A stretch of 44,127 nucleotides of DNA from NCBI GenBank assembly GCA_937870915.1, contig CALMZQ010000177.1:1-44127 (forward strand). Direction: 5' to 3'. The position numbers were made by a program, and so were the translations under genes. Position 1 is the stretch's first letter. Every line of letters starts with the position of its first letter. This DNA comes from an uncultured Ignavibacteria bacterium (GTDB lineage Bacteria > Bacteroidota > Ignavibacteria > Kapaibacteriales > Kapaibacteriaceae). Below the pieces are notes generated by a model. That model saw only the letters and a list, made by a program, of their open reading frames with translations, had not been told where the DNA came from and did no database searches. Positions 8,057 to 16,412 of the stretch are shown here, one piece after another.

Positions 8057-8386
8057 TCACTTCACATGTTCTTTCAAGTATACTCCAATTGACGGAATGC
8101 TTGCAATCGCCATACTCTTTCGTTGATCCACCAGCTTCGCATAGATCTGGGTCAGCTTGATATCGCGGTGGCCGAGTAAATGTTGTACGGCGTAGAGATC
8201 GTTCCCTTGCGTAACCAACAACGTTGCGAATGTGTGCCGGGCGATGTGGCTAGTGATGTGTTTCTCAATGCCTGCCTTGGCAACCCACCACTGAAGGCGG
8301 CGGTTGTAAACGTCGTCACGAGAAGGGAAGTCGAACACCTTCTCATTGGGACGGGCGTTGTTACGTTCCGGGAGAAGCTCTCCTGT
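8057..8386 (-). pseudogene. Truncated tyrosine recombinase, C-terminal third
   Basis: Encodes ELLPERNNARPNEKVFDFPS through the catalytic HxxR, LLGHRD and TQIYAK motifs to the stop, matching residues ~257-363 of the integrase at 4706-5797 almost residue for residue. The N-terminal domains and first catalytic arginine are missing, so it cannot be active alone. The match ends abruptly near 8386, next to a toxin-tail fragment on the other strand. It forms a ~300-bp direct repeat with 4720-5030. Confidence 0.93.
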
Positions 8387-8512
8387 CTGTTCTGGAATGT
8401 GAATAGTTTAACTTTGAGCACTGCTGGACCATGGGCTGAATATCGCGCTGGTATTATACAGAGTTGCAGTGACCATGGGAAGGGCAACATTATTCAGATA
8501 TCCCGATGGTAA
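8387..8512 (+). pseudogene. Truncated SleB-like RHS toxin tail (orphan cassette 3)
   Basis: The frame ends at TAA 8510-8512 and reads CLFWNVNSLTLSTAGPWAEY, later GKGNIIQISRW. Compare the intact toxin's end, YFWDGNDSRDKAITGPWTW and later GTTFFRYINPKRRWK. The FW(D/N)xN and (T)GPW landmarks fall 13-14 residues apart in both. The piece starts where the integrase fragment stops, so the upstream toxin was replaced or deleted. The following lipoprotein is a paralogue of the intact immunity candidate, which supports the match independently. Confidence 0.65.
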
Positions 8513-8557
8513 ACGAACATGGAAGTGGTGCTGACGAGATACCAACGCAGAGGGATA

Positions 8558-9406
8558 ATGCATTTCTGTATGGGTTCAATCGGATTCTCATACATAATTG
8601 CTCTCGTAGCTGTCATCACCATTGGATGCAGCACGAAAGAATCGAACGCGCATCATAGTTCTATTGCTTCACAAAGTATGGCCGAGAAGCAAGTGACTAA
8701 TGAAGTTGCGTTCACTTTAGATGTAACCGACAGCAAGAGCAATAACCTCGAGAAGATAAAAGTACAGGTCGCTGGCAAAGGTATATTGAATGTTACTCTC
8801 GGAGATTCAGGGTATAGCGTTGGCTATATGCGCAGCTACGATTCCGTCTATGTACTGAAAGGCAAAGTTCTCGTCATCTCAGGTATCAACCACAATATTA
8901 GTTGGGGGTATGATAACGATGAATACTGGTTCCGGGTCTTGGACGGGAAGCTCGTCGCATGCGCAATCTTACAACGTTCTTTGGCAGTATTGCAGTATTG
9001 GAGTGGAACATCGATCGATCGAGATCCTGGATTGAAAATTGGTGAGATTCAAGGTGGAGGATATACCTCGACTATGTTTGTATCAAATGACCTCTATAGA
9101 ATTGATGTTAGATACACGGACACTTCATACCGTATCACTGAAACAGGGGGGGAGCCCGTGGTGCGCAGGGCGCGTTATACGCTCCTGTTTGATAACGATC
9201 TAGGAGTCTACTACACTTCGATTTATAAGGCTGGATCATTGCGACCAATTGAAGGCGACGGTAGAGAGACCATTCAAGAAGTTCATCAACCTAGGTTGTT
9301 TGATCTCGGCAAGCACCGATTCCACGCGTACTACGGTTATCGATGGTTCGATTTGAGTAACTCTGGCACGTGGGTTCGGGACAAGAGTATTAAAGCCATA
9401 CCATAG
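8558..9406 (+). CDS. Lipoprotein, orphan immunity paralogue
   Basis: 282 residues from ATG 8558, chosen for the CAGAGGG ribosome site at 8548-8554 and because the signal peptide then starts at MHFCMGSIGF. An ATG at 8519 is in frame but adds a charged leader. Lipobox VITIGC. The mature domain is distantly homologous to the candidate immunity lipoprotein at 3383-4240 along its length: RSYDSVYVL, DGKLVACAIL, LLFDNDLGVYYTS and QPRLFDLGKHRF all have counterparts in the same order. It follows a truncated tail of the same toxin family. Inferred: an immunity gene kept after its toxin was lost, giving protection against related strains. Confidence 0.75.
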   Translation: MHFCMGSIGFSYIIALVAVITIGCSTKESNAHHSSIASQSMAEKQVTNEVAFTLDVTDSKSNNLEKIKVQVAGKGILNVTLGDSGYSVGYMRSYDSVYVLKGKVLVISGINHNISWGYDNDEYWFRVLDGKLVACAILQRSLAVLQYWSGTSIDRDPGLKIGEIQGGGYTSTMFVSNDLYRIDVRYTDTSYRITETGGEPVVRRARYTLLFDNDLGVYYTSIYKAGSLRPIEGDGRETIQEVHQPRLFDLGKHRFHAYYGYRWFDLSNSGTWVRDKSIKAIP

Positions 9407-9560
9407 GGTTGGTTCGAGCTACTTGTTTACGCTAATAGCATTTGTAGTATTCTGCTTGCTATGGTGGAGATTCCGCGTAAAGCGCCCAACATACCCCGCG
9501 TTCCTGGGTCCAGCCAATAGTTGATGGATGTCAGTGGCGTTCACTGCGATACCAACAATT

Positions 9561-9660
9561 TTTGTACCCAATCGGGTACAAAACATCGTAATAGCTCTAT
9601 ATTTGTACCCGAACGGGGCGAAAATGGACGTATCTGAAGAAAACGTACCCGAAAGGGTAT
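9561..9660. promoter_or_regulatory. Three HipB-type operators upstream of hipBST
   Basis: Three palindromes of form TACCC-N4-GGGTA at 9565-9578, 9606-9619 (imperfect, right half GGGGC) and 9646-9659, spaced 41 and 40 bp. The first has perfect 9-bp arms, TTTGTACCC and GGGTACAAA (9561-9582). Known: HipB proteins bind several spaced palindromes and repress their own operon. The spacing, close to four helical turns, would put bound dimers on nearly the same face. Between 9407 and 9560 I see nothing else. Confidence 0.85.
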
Positions 9661-9692
9661 ATTTTCTCATGTAAATAGCTACATTGAGTTCC

Positions 9693-9908
9693 ATGGAACC
9701 CGACCAACCAACCGTGGCGATGTTTGTGAAAGAACAACGCAAACGGAATGGACTCACACAATTAGATCTGGCCCGCATGGCTGGTGTGGGGTACAGGTTT
9801 GTGCGTGAACTGGAGAGTGGAAAGAAAACCCTCCGACTTGACAAGGTGAACCAAGTGCTCTTGATGTTTGGGTGTGAGCTTGGAGTAGTGCGGAGTAACG
9901 ATGCGTAG
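9693..9908 (+). CDS. hipB: HipB-like HTH antitoxin / repressor
   Basis: 71 residues from ATG 9693; an in-frame TTG at 9684 is less likely. Helix-turn-helix of the XRE type: MFVKEQRKRNGLTQLDLARM, then GVGYRFVRELESGKKTLRLD and a C-terminal strand GCELGVVRSNDA like that of HipB. Known: HipB represses the operon and takes part in the toxin complex. It overlaps the next gene by 8 nt, and its operators lie just upstream. Confidence 0.88.
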   Translation: MEPDQPTVAMFVKEQRKRNGLTQLDLARMAGVGYRFVRELESGKKTLRLDKVNQVLLMFGCELGVVRSNDA

Positions 9909-10227
9909 CGCGCAGATCTTCTTTGCAGGAACACGTGCTGGCAGACTTGTTGAAGACGCGTCAGGGTATCTCTTTGCCTATGATAAGGAGTATCTGTTGT
10001 CCACTGAACCGGTAGCGATCAGCAAGACGCTACCGTGTCGATCTGAACCCTACCATAGCAACGTTCTCTTCCCATTCTTTGATGGCTTGATCCCGGAAGG
10101 GTGGCTACTGGCACATGTAGAAAATGTGTGGAAGGTGAACCACCGAGATCGCATGGGCTTACTACTCGTAAGCTGTCGAGAAACCATCGGTGCGGTACGT
10201 GTACTTCCGGATGAGGAAGTGGAATGA
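9901..10227 (+). CDS. hipS: HipS-like protein (HipA N-terminal subdomain)
   Basis: 108 residues matching the HipA N-terminal 'couple_hipA' domain as a stand-alone protein: RAGRLVEDASGYLFAYDKEY, then PFFDGLIPEGWLLAHVENVW and RETIGAVRVLPDEEVE. Known: in HipBST systems the HipA N-terminal subdomain is a separate protein, HipS, which acts as the antitoxin of the kinase HipT. It overlaps hipB by 8 nt and hipT by 4 nt (ATGA). The split is natural, since both pieces have their own starts and no frameshift remnant is seen. Confidence 0.85.
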   Translation: MRSAQIFFAGTRAGRLVEDASGYLFAYDKEYLLSTEPVAISKTLPCRSEPYHSNVLFPFFDGLIPEGWLLAHVENVWKVNHRDRMGLLLVSCRETIGAVRVLPDEEVE

Positions 10228-11198
10228 CGCTCGACATCAACCGATGCCTCTATTGCTACAAAGAGATTCCTAACGCGGGGCATGATTTCCATGCGGCCTG
10301 CTCACGGAAGTTTTTTGGAAAACCAGAGCCCCCTGAAATCGAATTCTCAGCACAACAGCTTCAAGAACTGGCAGAACGTTTTGTTCGAACACAAGAAGCG
10401 GTTGGTGGTGTACAGCCCAAGCTCTCCCTGTCTACAAAGAATAGACGAGGCAACGTACATGGTCACGAACGGCTCACTGTTGTTGGCCTTAACGGCGACT
10501 TCATCCTCAAACCACAGAATGAACTCTACCCGTATCTGCCTGAAGTAGAAGACCTCACAATGCATTTAGCAGAAGTTGCCAGCGTGCCTGTGGTTCCACA
10601 TAGTCTCGTGCGACTTGCCTCCGGCGAGTTGGCGTATATCACTCGGAGGATAGATCGAATTCGAAATGATGTCCGCCACATGGAAGACATGTGTCAACTC
10701 ACGGAACGACTCACGGAAGACAAATACAAGGGCTCGTACGAGCAGGTGGGAAAGACTATCATGAAGTACAGTCACCAGCCCGGACTTGATCTTGTACGGT
10801 TCGCTGAACTTCTGGTGTTCTGCTATCTTACGGGGAATGCAGACATGCACCTCAAGAACTTCTCACTCATCCAGCTGCAAGGAAATGCCTTTGTTCTAGC
10901 GCCGGCGTATGACCTGGTGAATACGTCAATCCTGATGCCATCAGACACTGAGGAGCTTGCACTACCGCTCAATGGTCACAAGTCAAAACTCCAGCGCAAA
11001 CACTTTGAGAAGGGCTTCACCACGATGGGCCTTACATCAAAGCAACAAGAAGGTATTTTGAAGAAGTTTAGGAATATGCAGGGGGCTTGGACAGACATGG
11101 TGTTGGCAAGCTTTCTTCCGGAAGAGTATAAGGTTGCTTACACAGCTGTGTTGAGCTCAAGGATAACAACACTTTATCGAGACTTTGATGCTACGTGA
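10224..11198 (+). CDS. hipT: HipT-like serine/threonine kinase toxin
   Basis: 324 residues. Seen: an N-terminal zinc-knuckle-like cluster, C8-x2-C11 and H23-x2-C26; the Gly-rich loop AVGGVQPKLSL (59-69); the ATP-binding lysine K96 in FILKP; the catalytic loop GNADMHLKNFSL with D207 and N212; and the metal-binding YDLVNT with D230. All kinase residues are present. Known: EPEC HipT phosphorylates tryptophanyl-tRNA synthetase and HipA phosphorylates GltX. The target here is unknown. Two positions in the loop that carry serines in EPEC HipT appear to be A59 and G61. It is the last gene of the hipBST operon and overlaps the following exporter gene by 11 nt. Confidence 0.88.
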   Translation: MTLDINRCLYCYKEIPNAGHDFHAACSRKFFGKPEPPEIEFSAQQLQELAERFVRTQEAVGGVQPKLSLSTKNRRGNVHGHERLTVVGLNGDFILKPQNELYPYLPEVEDLTMHLAEVASVPVVPHSLVRLASGELAYITRRIDRIRNDVRHMEDMCQLTERLTEDKYKGSYEQVGKTIMKYSHQPGLDLVRFAELLVFCYLTGNADMHLKNFSLIQLQGNAFVLAPAYDLVNTSILMPSDTEELALPLNGHKSKLQRKHFEKGFTTMGLTSKQQEGILKKFRNMQGAWTDMVLASFLPEEYKVAYTAVLSSRITTLYRDFDAT

Positions 11199-12564
11199 AC
11201 TACGCGACGCAATAGCCGGTACAGATGCGGATTATACCAAGATCCCTCTCCGCAAAGCCATAGTTCTCCTTGCCGTTCCAATGGTACTGGAGCTGGTGAT
11301 GGAGTCTACCTTTGCGCTGGTCGACATCTTCTTTGTTGGAAAGCTGGGTAGTACGGCTGTTGCAACAGTCGGGTTAACAGAGTCATTCCTGTTCATCGTC
11401 TACGCCGTTGGTATGGGGCTTGCCATGTCGGTAACAGCAATCATCGCCCGACGAATCGGAGAAAAACATACCTCTGAAGCGGCCACCACTGCTGTACAGG
11501 CCATCATTGCCTCGATTGTAATCTCTGTTCCAATCGCTGTTGTTGGCCTCGTCTATGCTCCGGAACTCCTGGCCCTCATGGGCGCAGATGCCAATGTTCT
11601 CGCTACGGGTCCGGCTTTCACACGCTGGATGTTAGGGGGCAATGTGGTGATCATGCTCCTATTTGTGATCAACGCCATCTTTCGCGGTGCCGGTGATGCA
11701 TCGATTGCCATGAAGGTTTTGTGGCTGGCAAATGGCATAAACCTCGTCCTCGATCCTCTGCTGATCTTTGGCTGGGGACCTATCCCTGCCTTTGGAGTGG
11801 AGGGGGCCGGCATGGCAACCACTATCGGTAGGGGATGCGGTGTGGCATTCCAGTTTTGGGTGCTCTTCAATGGAAGTAAACACCTTCTCCTAACACGAGA
11901 GAATCTCGTTCTCAACGTGAAGGCGATGGTTGCTATTCTCCGAACGTCTATCGGTGGAATTGGTCAGATGCTTGTTGGCATGACGGCGTGGATTTTTCTC
12001 CTGCGCATCCTCGCCTCGGTTGGGACCGATGCCGTGAGTGCTTCAACGATCACCATCCGCATTATGATGTTCTGCCTCATGCCTGCCTGGGGGATGAGTA
12101 ATGCAGCTGCAACGCTGGTTGGCCAAAACCTTGGAGCAGGGAGTCCAGAGAGAGCAGAGTCGGCAGTGTGGAAGACCGGCATGTACAACATGGTCTATCT
12201 GGCCGTGGTCTCGGTGGTGTTCTTCCTCTTCCCCGAGCCCCTTATCGGACAGTTCACCACCGACCCGCGTGTCGTATCCATCGGCGCAGAATGGCTTACG
12301 ATCCTCTCGTATTCATTCATTGTATACGGATGGTGGATGGTGGCCGTTCAAGCCTTTAACGGAGCCGGTGACACGCGCACCCCAACGTTTATCAACATTG
12401 CCTTCTTCTGGTGCCTCCAGATTCCATTGGGCTACGTGCTCGCTATCAAATATTCAATGGCACACTCAGGAGTGTTCTGGGCTGCATTTATCTCAGAAAC
12501 ATCCGTGGGGTTGTTCACACTCTGGCTCTTCTCACGCGGGGGATGGAAGAAGGTAGTGGTGTAG
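11188..12564 (+). CDS. MATE family multidrug/Na+ or H+ antiporter
   Basis: 458 residues from ATG 11188; a TTG just before it is in frame. About twelve hydrophobic segments in two homologous halves: AVPMVLELVMESTFALVDIF and FVGKLG in the first, and GNVVIMLLFVINAIFRGAGD and MPAWGMSNAAATLVGQNLGA later. These are typical MatE signatures of the NorM/DinF group. Known: it exports cationic drugs or metabolites across the inner membrane in exchange for Na+ or H+. It begins inside the hipT 3' end and so may be co-transcribed, although its function is probably unrelated. Confidence 0.93.
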   Translation: MLRELRDAIAGTDADYTKIPLRKAIVLLAVPMVLELVMESTFALVDIFFVGKLGSTAVATVGLTESFLFIVYAVGMGLAMSVTAIIARRIGEKHTSEAATTAVQAIIASIVISVPIAVVGLVYAPELLALMGADANVLATGPAFTRWMLGGNVVIMLLFVINAIFRGAGDASIAMKVLWLANGINLVLDPLLIFGWGPIPAFGVEGAGMATTIGRGCGVAFQFWVLFNGSKHLLLTRENLVLNVKAMVAILRTSIGGIGQMLVGMTAWIFLLRILASVGTDAVSASTITIRIMMFCLMPAWGMSNAAATLVGQNLGAGSPERAESAVWKTGMYNMVYLAVVSVVFFLFPEPLIGQFTTDPRVVSIGAEWLTILSYSFIVYGWWMVAVQAFNGAGDTRTPTFINIAFFWCLQIPLGYVLAIKYSMAHSGVFWAAFISETSVGLFTLWLFSRGGWKKVVV

Positions 12565-12773
12565 AAAGCTGTATCTCACGTTACTAGGAATAGACTTCAA
12601 CTTCTATCATTTAAACCCAATCGACGTAGACCCGATGCACGACTTCTGTCGGTAAAACGTGGGTATCGGGGAATACGCCGTACGTTCGCTATTGTGCGTG
12701 TCGAGTTCATGACTCGATTCGTAGTCCGGCGGTCGACGATGTAAGCACTGTTATGTACGTAGAGGGGTTGACT

Positions 12774-14222
12774 ATGAGAACGATCGTGATCATCGCACTG
12801 TGTGTGACCGTGGGCTCCTTTGACCTACTCTCAAGGGATTCTGTAGACGTATCGGGCGCACGCCATTTGCATATGCGGGCGATTCCTGTCCAAAGTCCAT
12901 TGGGTGGACGGGAGTGGTGGCTCGACAATCCGAAACTCTTTGCGAATGTCTGTGGCTTAGATGGTGCAGACCTTATCGTTGGTCCGTCCCGATTTGGCCC
13001 TTCATATTATTTCCTGTTGAAGAACGGGAAGCTAGTTCAAGACACCTCTGAACGACTCCGTGATTTTCTTTGGAGCTACTCTGAAGAATATGAAGCAGAC
13101 GGTTCGTTCCCTCGCGAATACATCACTAATTCTTACCTATACCGATGTGCCGCATCGGAGGATGTGTTGTTTGAACGAGATACTCTCATTGTTTGCGATG
13201 CCAAAGTGTGGAATGGTCTACATGCCGATATCACTGGCGACGGTGTGGATGACATTATATACAGTGCAGGTAATTCCTTTCAGATTGCCATTGGCGCTCG
13301 ACCAACGTCATTGATGGGTGATTCGAGCTGCAAAGTGCCGATGATTCCGAACGGCCCAACCCTACGTCCGCTCGTGAATGATGGATCGCTGTACATCATT
13401 GCCCACGAAACTCTGGGCTCGCCTAACGGAACGCTATACTACCATCGAATCAGATTCGATTGGCAAGCACCGCTTAGCCAAGAGGGTGTTGCGGAATTTG
13501 TTGATTCAATACCACCACCGATCGTTGGTTCAACATTGTTCAGTTCCGGAACTGTGTATGACCAAGGTGCAAAACAAGGCTATCTGTGGGTAATGTGGAT
13601 TGGTCCGGCTGGTGAAAATCAAACTGTGGTCTACACGTTTGTTGGAGAGAGACTTTCAACGATTACCACAATAGATCATCTCTTGTACGAAATCTCAACT
13701 GTTCCCGGTAGTTCAATTGACTACAAACCCATTCTGATATACCGGCTGATCGGCTCCCGTCAGATATATCTCGCACGCATTGATGAACTGGATAGACCGT
13801 TCGCTCAGTTCACCGGAGCATCAGGCGTACTTATGGCTGAAGGCGTACTGGCGTCAGATCAGAATTCTGATGATTTACCGGAGATGGTGTTCTTCGAAAA
13901 GGGTGGAGACAGTCCGCTCCGGTATGCGTCCTTCCACTACGAATACAATCGCACTGATGACCCTACATCGGTAAGAGGTTCGGAGATCGATGCTCCAACA
14001 CCAATGAACATCAGCAATGGGGAGTTAGTTGTAAGAGGCCTGTATGAACCGTATACCATCGATGCATACAACCTGCTTGGAAGCACCGTGTTGCCAACCA
14101 TTAACCACACAGCCCCTTCTACAATCAACATCGAGTCCATGCTCTCAAATCTGCCACAACAACGGTACTTCATCGTGGTGCGCACAGCAAGTACGTATTG
14201 GACGTTGCCCTATTCAAAGTGA
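12774..14222 (+). CDS. Secreted FG-GAP-like protein with T9SS sorting domain
   Basis: 482 residues from ATG 12774, with AGAGGGG 7-13 nt upstream. An in-frame ATG at 12753 would put a charged leader before the signal peptide MRTIVIIALCVTVGS. The body has FG-GAP/VCBS-type calcium-loop pieces (ADITGDGVDDIIYSAGNSF, SDQNSDDLPEMVFFEKGG), which usually build a beta-propeller. The last ~75 residues (YTIDAYNLLGSTVLP to TYWTLPYSK) resemble the type IX secretion C-terminal signal. Known: such proteins cross the outer membrane through T9SS and are attached to the surface or released. The ligand is unknown. It heads a run of exported proteins. No clear promoter was seen in 12565-12773. Confidence 0.7.
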   Translation: MRTIVIIALCVTVGSFDLLSRDSVDVSGARHLHMRAIPVQSPLGGREWWLDNPKLFANVCGLDGADLIVGPSRFGPSYYFLLKNGKLVQDTSERLRDFLWSYSEEYEADGSFPREYITNSYLYRCAASEDVLFERDTLIVCDAKVWNGLHADITGDGVDDIIYSAGNSFQIAIGARPTSLMGDSSCKVPMIPNGPTLRPLVNDGSLYIIAHETLGSPNGTLYYHRIRFDWQAPLSQEGVAEFVDSIPPPIVGSTLFSSGTVYDQGAKQGYLWVMWIGPAGENQTVVYTFVGERLSTITTIDHLLYEISTVPGSSIDYKPILIYRLIGSRQIYLARIDELDRPFAQFTGASGVLMAEGVLASDQNSDDLPEMVFFEKGGDSPLRYASFHYEYNRTDDPTSVRGSEIDAPTPMNISNGELVVRGLYEPYTIDAYNLLGSTVLPTINHTAPSTINIESMLSNLPQQRYFIVVRTASTYWTLPYSK

Positions 14223-14233
14223 ACTGCCCTCAT

Positions 14234-14692
14234 ATGAAAACCCTTCTACTCTCTCTCTGCGCTATCACACTCATCGCGTGTTCAAAGACAACGGCACCGG
14301 TTGAGGATCCGTTTGATGCTGACCATAGTTCTATTGTCGACCCCAAAGCTCGGTGGGAGGCATATGGGGCTGATGACTATGTGATCTCACAGTTCATAGG
14401 CTGCTATTGTATTGAACGCGGACCTTGGTACCTCACGTATACAAACGGTGTGCTGGCTGATGTGAAGGACAGCGTTACTAACGCAACGATCAAACCTTCG
14501 GACTGGCCTACATCTACAGTGTCGATTCCGGAGTTGTTTGTTCGAGCCGATAGTACTACCTATACCACGAAGCCCCATATCCTACGAGTGACATATGACC
14601 CTCGATACGGCTATCCAACAGATATCTATATTGACTATGAAGAATCGACCGCAGACGATGAGTTCCATTATGTATCGAGGTTGAAACGCTAA
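14234..14692 (+). CDS. DUF6174-like lipoprotein
   Basis: 152 residues from ATG 14234; earlier in-frame starts lie in the previous gene. Lipobox LIAC at residue ~16. The mature part has the DUF6174 pattern: W-x-AYGADDYVISQFIGCYC, then a TIPELF-like VSIPELFVRADS, VTYDPRYGYPTDIYIDYEES and a C-terminal DDEFHYVSRLKR. Known: DUF6174 proteins are small surface or periplasmic lipoproteins of unknown role. It sits 11 bp after the preceding secreted protein and 12 bp before the next, so it is probably in one operon with both. Confidence 0.75.
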   Translation: MKTLLLSLCAITLIACSKTTAPVEDPFDADHSSIVDPKARWEAYGADDYVISQFIGCYCIERGPWYLTYTNGVLADVKDSVTNATIKPSDWPTSTVSIPELFVRADSTTYTTKPHILRVTYDPRYGYPTDIYIDYEESTADDEFHYVSRLKR

Positions 14693-14704
14693 AGGAGATT
14701 GGTG

Positions 14705-15847
14705 ATGAACATCACAGCCAGTATATCTGCGTTTCTTGTTCTGTGCGGCCTTGCACTCCATGCCCAAGACAACGGGCCATGGAATAGTCCACTCATGTGG
14801 GCGCAGGAAACAGCTCCGGATGTCTTTTCTACACCGCGGATCTTTCAAGATTCTGCTGGTGTGCCGAGCATGATACGTAAGGGAACATCCGATACCCTGT
14901 TGTGCGCTTTTCAATGGTTCAGGGAGCCCCGTAACACTCCGACGTGGGACAGAGTTGCTGTGAAGATGAGCACGGATGATGGTGTTACGTGGTCGCAGCC
15001 GGTGCCGATCGTGATTGATGGTTTACCTGCCGGATATCAACGACCCTTCGATCCAACTCTCGTGAGTTTCAATGATAGTATTCGGATCTACTTTTCGTCG
15101 AGCGTACGTATGCCAATGGGCGGACTCGACTCCCTTGTGAACACGTATTCGGCTGTTGGGACGGATGGCATCCACTATCGATTCGAACCCAGCGCACGCT
15201 TTGACAATGCAACACGTCCGGTGATCGATCCGGCTGTGTCGTATTGTCCAGATTGTCTTGAAGCAGAGACGTATGGTGCTTGGCGACTTACCGCACCAAT
15301 CGGTGCTCCACAGGAAGGCGCGTATCAGGCTACAAGTTTTGACGGACTCCTTTGGACTCGGACAAATAACATCCCGTCTGACAACACACACAACTGGACA
15401 GGCAACATGTTGGTTGATGGTCCAACATTGGAGTTCTATGGCAGTGGACCGATGATGTGGAGAGCTTCCTATCTGGGAGCCGGTGATTGGGGCGTGCCTC
15501 GTAACATTGGTCTTCAAGGGGGCGACCCAACCGTTGTAAAACGACGATCCTCGGTAGAGAGAATGATTGTGTTTGTAGGATCGAGATACACTACTTCATC
15601 TGATTATGACGGGTATGACGGTTATGACGGGGTGACGCCGTATCCAAATCCGTCAAAGGAACACGTTCGAGTTGCTGACGACGTTGAGGATGGATCCACT
15701 GTTCGATGTGTTGATCTTCTTGGTAATGATTTCGTGCTCGATGTTCATGGAGCCATGATCGATGTACGAACATTACCCGCAGGTATCTATGTCCTGTTCG
15801 GTAGAAATGACCGACACATGGGGAGAATTGTGAAACTCCCGGACTGA
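14705..15847 (+). CDS. Secreted sialidase/BNR-fold-like protein with T9SS sorting domain
   Basis: 380 residues from ATG 14705 with AAAGGAG at 14691-14697; TTG and GTG codons just before it are not needed. Signal peptide MNITASISAFLVLCGLALHA. The body has BNR-like pieces (VAVKMSTDDGVTWSQPVPIV, AVGTDGIHYRF, ATSFDGLLWTRT), suggesting a sialidase-type beta-propeller or glycoside-hydrolase fold, though I cannot identify catalytic residues. The T9SS domain runs from VTPYPNPSKEHVRVADD to the end (LPAGIYVLFGRN). The linker DYDGYDGYDG is encoded by three copies of the ATGACGG-type unit that elsewhere forms intergenic repeats. Confidence 0.72.
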   Translation: MNITASISAFLVLCGLALHAQDNGPWNSPLMWAQETAPDVFSTPRIFQDSAGVPSMIRKGTSDTLLCAFQWFREPRNTPTWDRVAVKMSTDDGVTWSQPVPIVIDGLPAGYQRPFDPTLVSFNDSIRIYFSSSVRMPMGGLDSLVNTYSAVGTDGIHYRFEPSARFDNATRPVIDPAVSYCPDCLEAETYGAWRLTAPIGAPQEGAYQATSFDGLLWTRTNNIPSDNTHNWTGNMLVDGPTLEFYGSGPMMWRASYLGAGDWGVPRNIGLQGGDPTVVKRRSSVERMIVFVGSRYTTSSDYDGYDGYDGVTPYPNPSKEHVRVADDVEDGSTVRCVDLLGNDFVLDVHGAMIDVRTLPAGIYVLFGRNDRHMGRIVKLPD

Positions 15848-16123
15848 ATGATCAGTTACTAAGGTGAAGCATCGTGGTACACATCTCACGAGACACAGGT
15901 TTGATCAAATACCGCTCAACGATTGGAGAATGCAGGGCCATGGCTGCATCCTTTGGGTCTGTGGATGAGTATCGCTCGTCTGTCGCTCAATACACATGGT
16001 CTATCTCCATGGCCGTTAGCTACAAAGTGAAGACTGCTCTACGAAATCACCACACATCCAGTACTCTCAATGTTCCGATATTGAATCATGGAGTCAAGGG
16101 TACGGAGTACATCGTCACGAGGA
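15848..16123. other. Intergenic stretch, nothing recognised
   Basis: Open frames here are short, overlap the next gene out of frame and resemble no family. No clear promoter, terminator or repeat was seen. Confidence 0.4.
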
Positions 16124-16357
16124 ATGCGCTATACGCTGGGCGTTATAGTGCTGGTGCTGTTCCAGCTGGCTCCTTTAACTATTCCTTTGGTGTGGGCAAC
16201 AGAGTGGACGATTACCCTTAAGAGTGTCCTTTCAGCGCTTTTGGCCCTAGGAATCCCGGAAATTGGTGTTTTGCTGGCCATTGCCCTGATCGGTAGGAGT
16301 GAGGTTCGGCGTATTTGGCGGTTGGTGAAGATCCTTGCTCGGCGAGCATGGCGTTAA
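16124..16357 (+). CDS. Small two-helix membrane protein (transporter-suffix-like)
   Basis: 77 residues from ATG 16124; an upstream in-frame ATG at 16088 adds a basic leader. Two hydrophobic segments, GVIVLVLFQLAPLTIPLVW and SALLALGIPEIGVLLAIALI, then a basic tail RRIWRLVKILARRAWR. The GIPE...LAIALIG pattern resembles the small 'transporter suffix domain' proteins. Function unknown. The ribosome site is weak. Confidence 0.5.
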   Translation: MRYTLGVIVLVLFQLAPLTIPLVWATEWTITLKSVLSALLALGIPEIGVLLAIALIGRSEVRRIWRLVKILARRAWR

Positions 16358-16412
16358 GCCGTTTCAGTTCTATCTTGCAAGTAGCGACCGTTCACGTCTC
16401 TGAGGAACACCC

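Noticed and set aside
9901-11198. Frameshifted hipA
   Set aside because: The two parts have their own starts with 4-8 nt overlaps and match the three-gene hipBST layout; no sign of a recent frameshift.
15874-16221. 115-codon plus-strand open frame
   Set aside because: Overlaps the more convincing two-helix membrane protein out of frame, has no ribosome site and no family resemblance.
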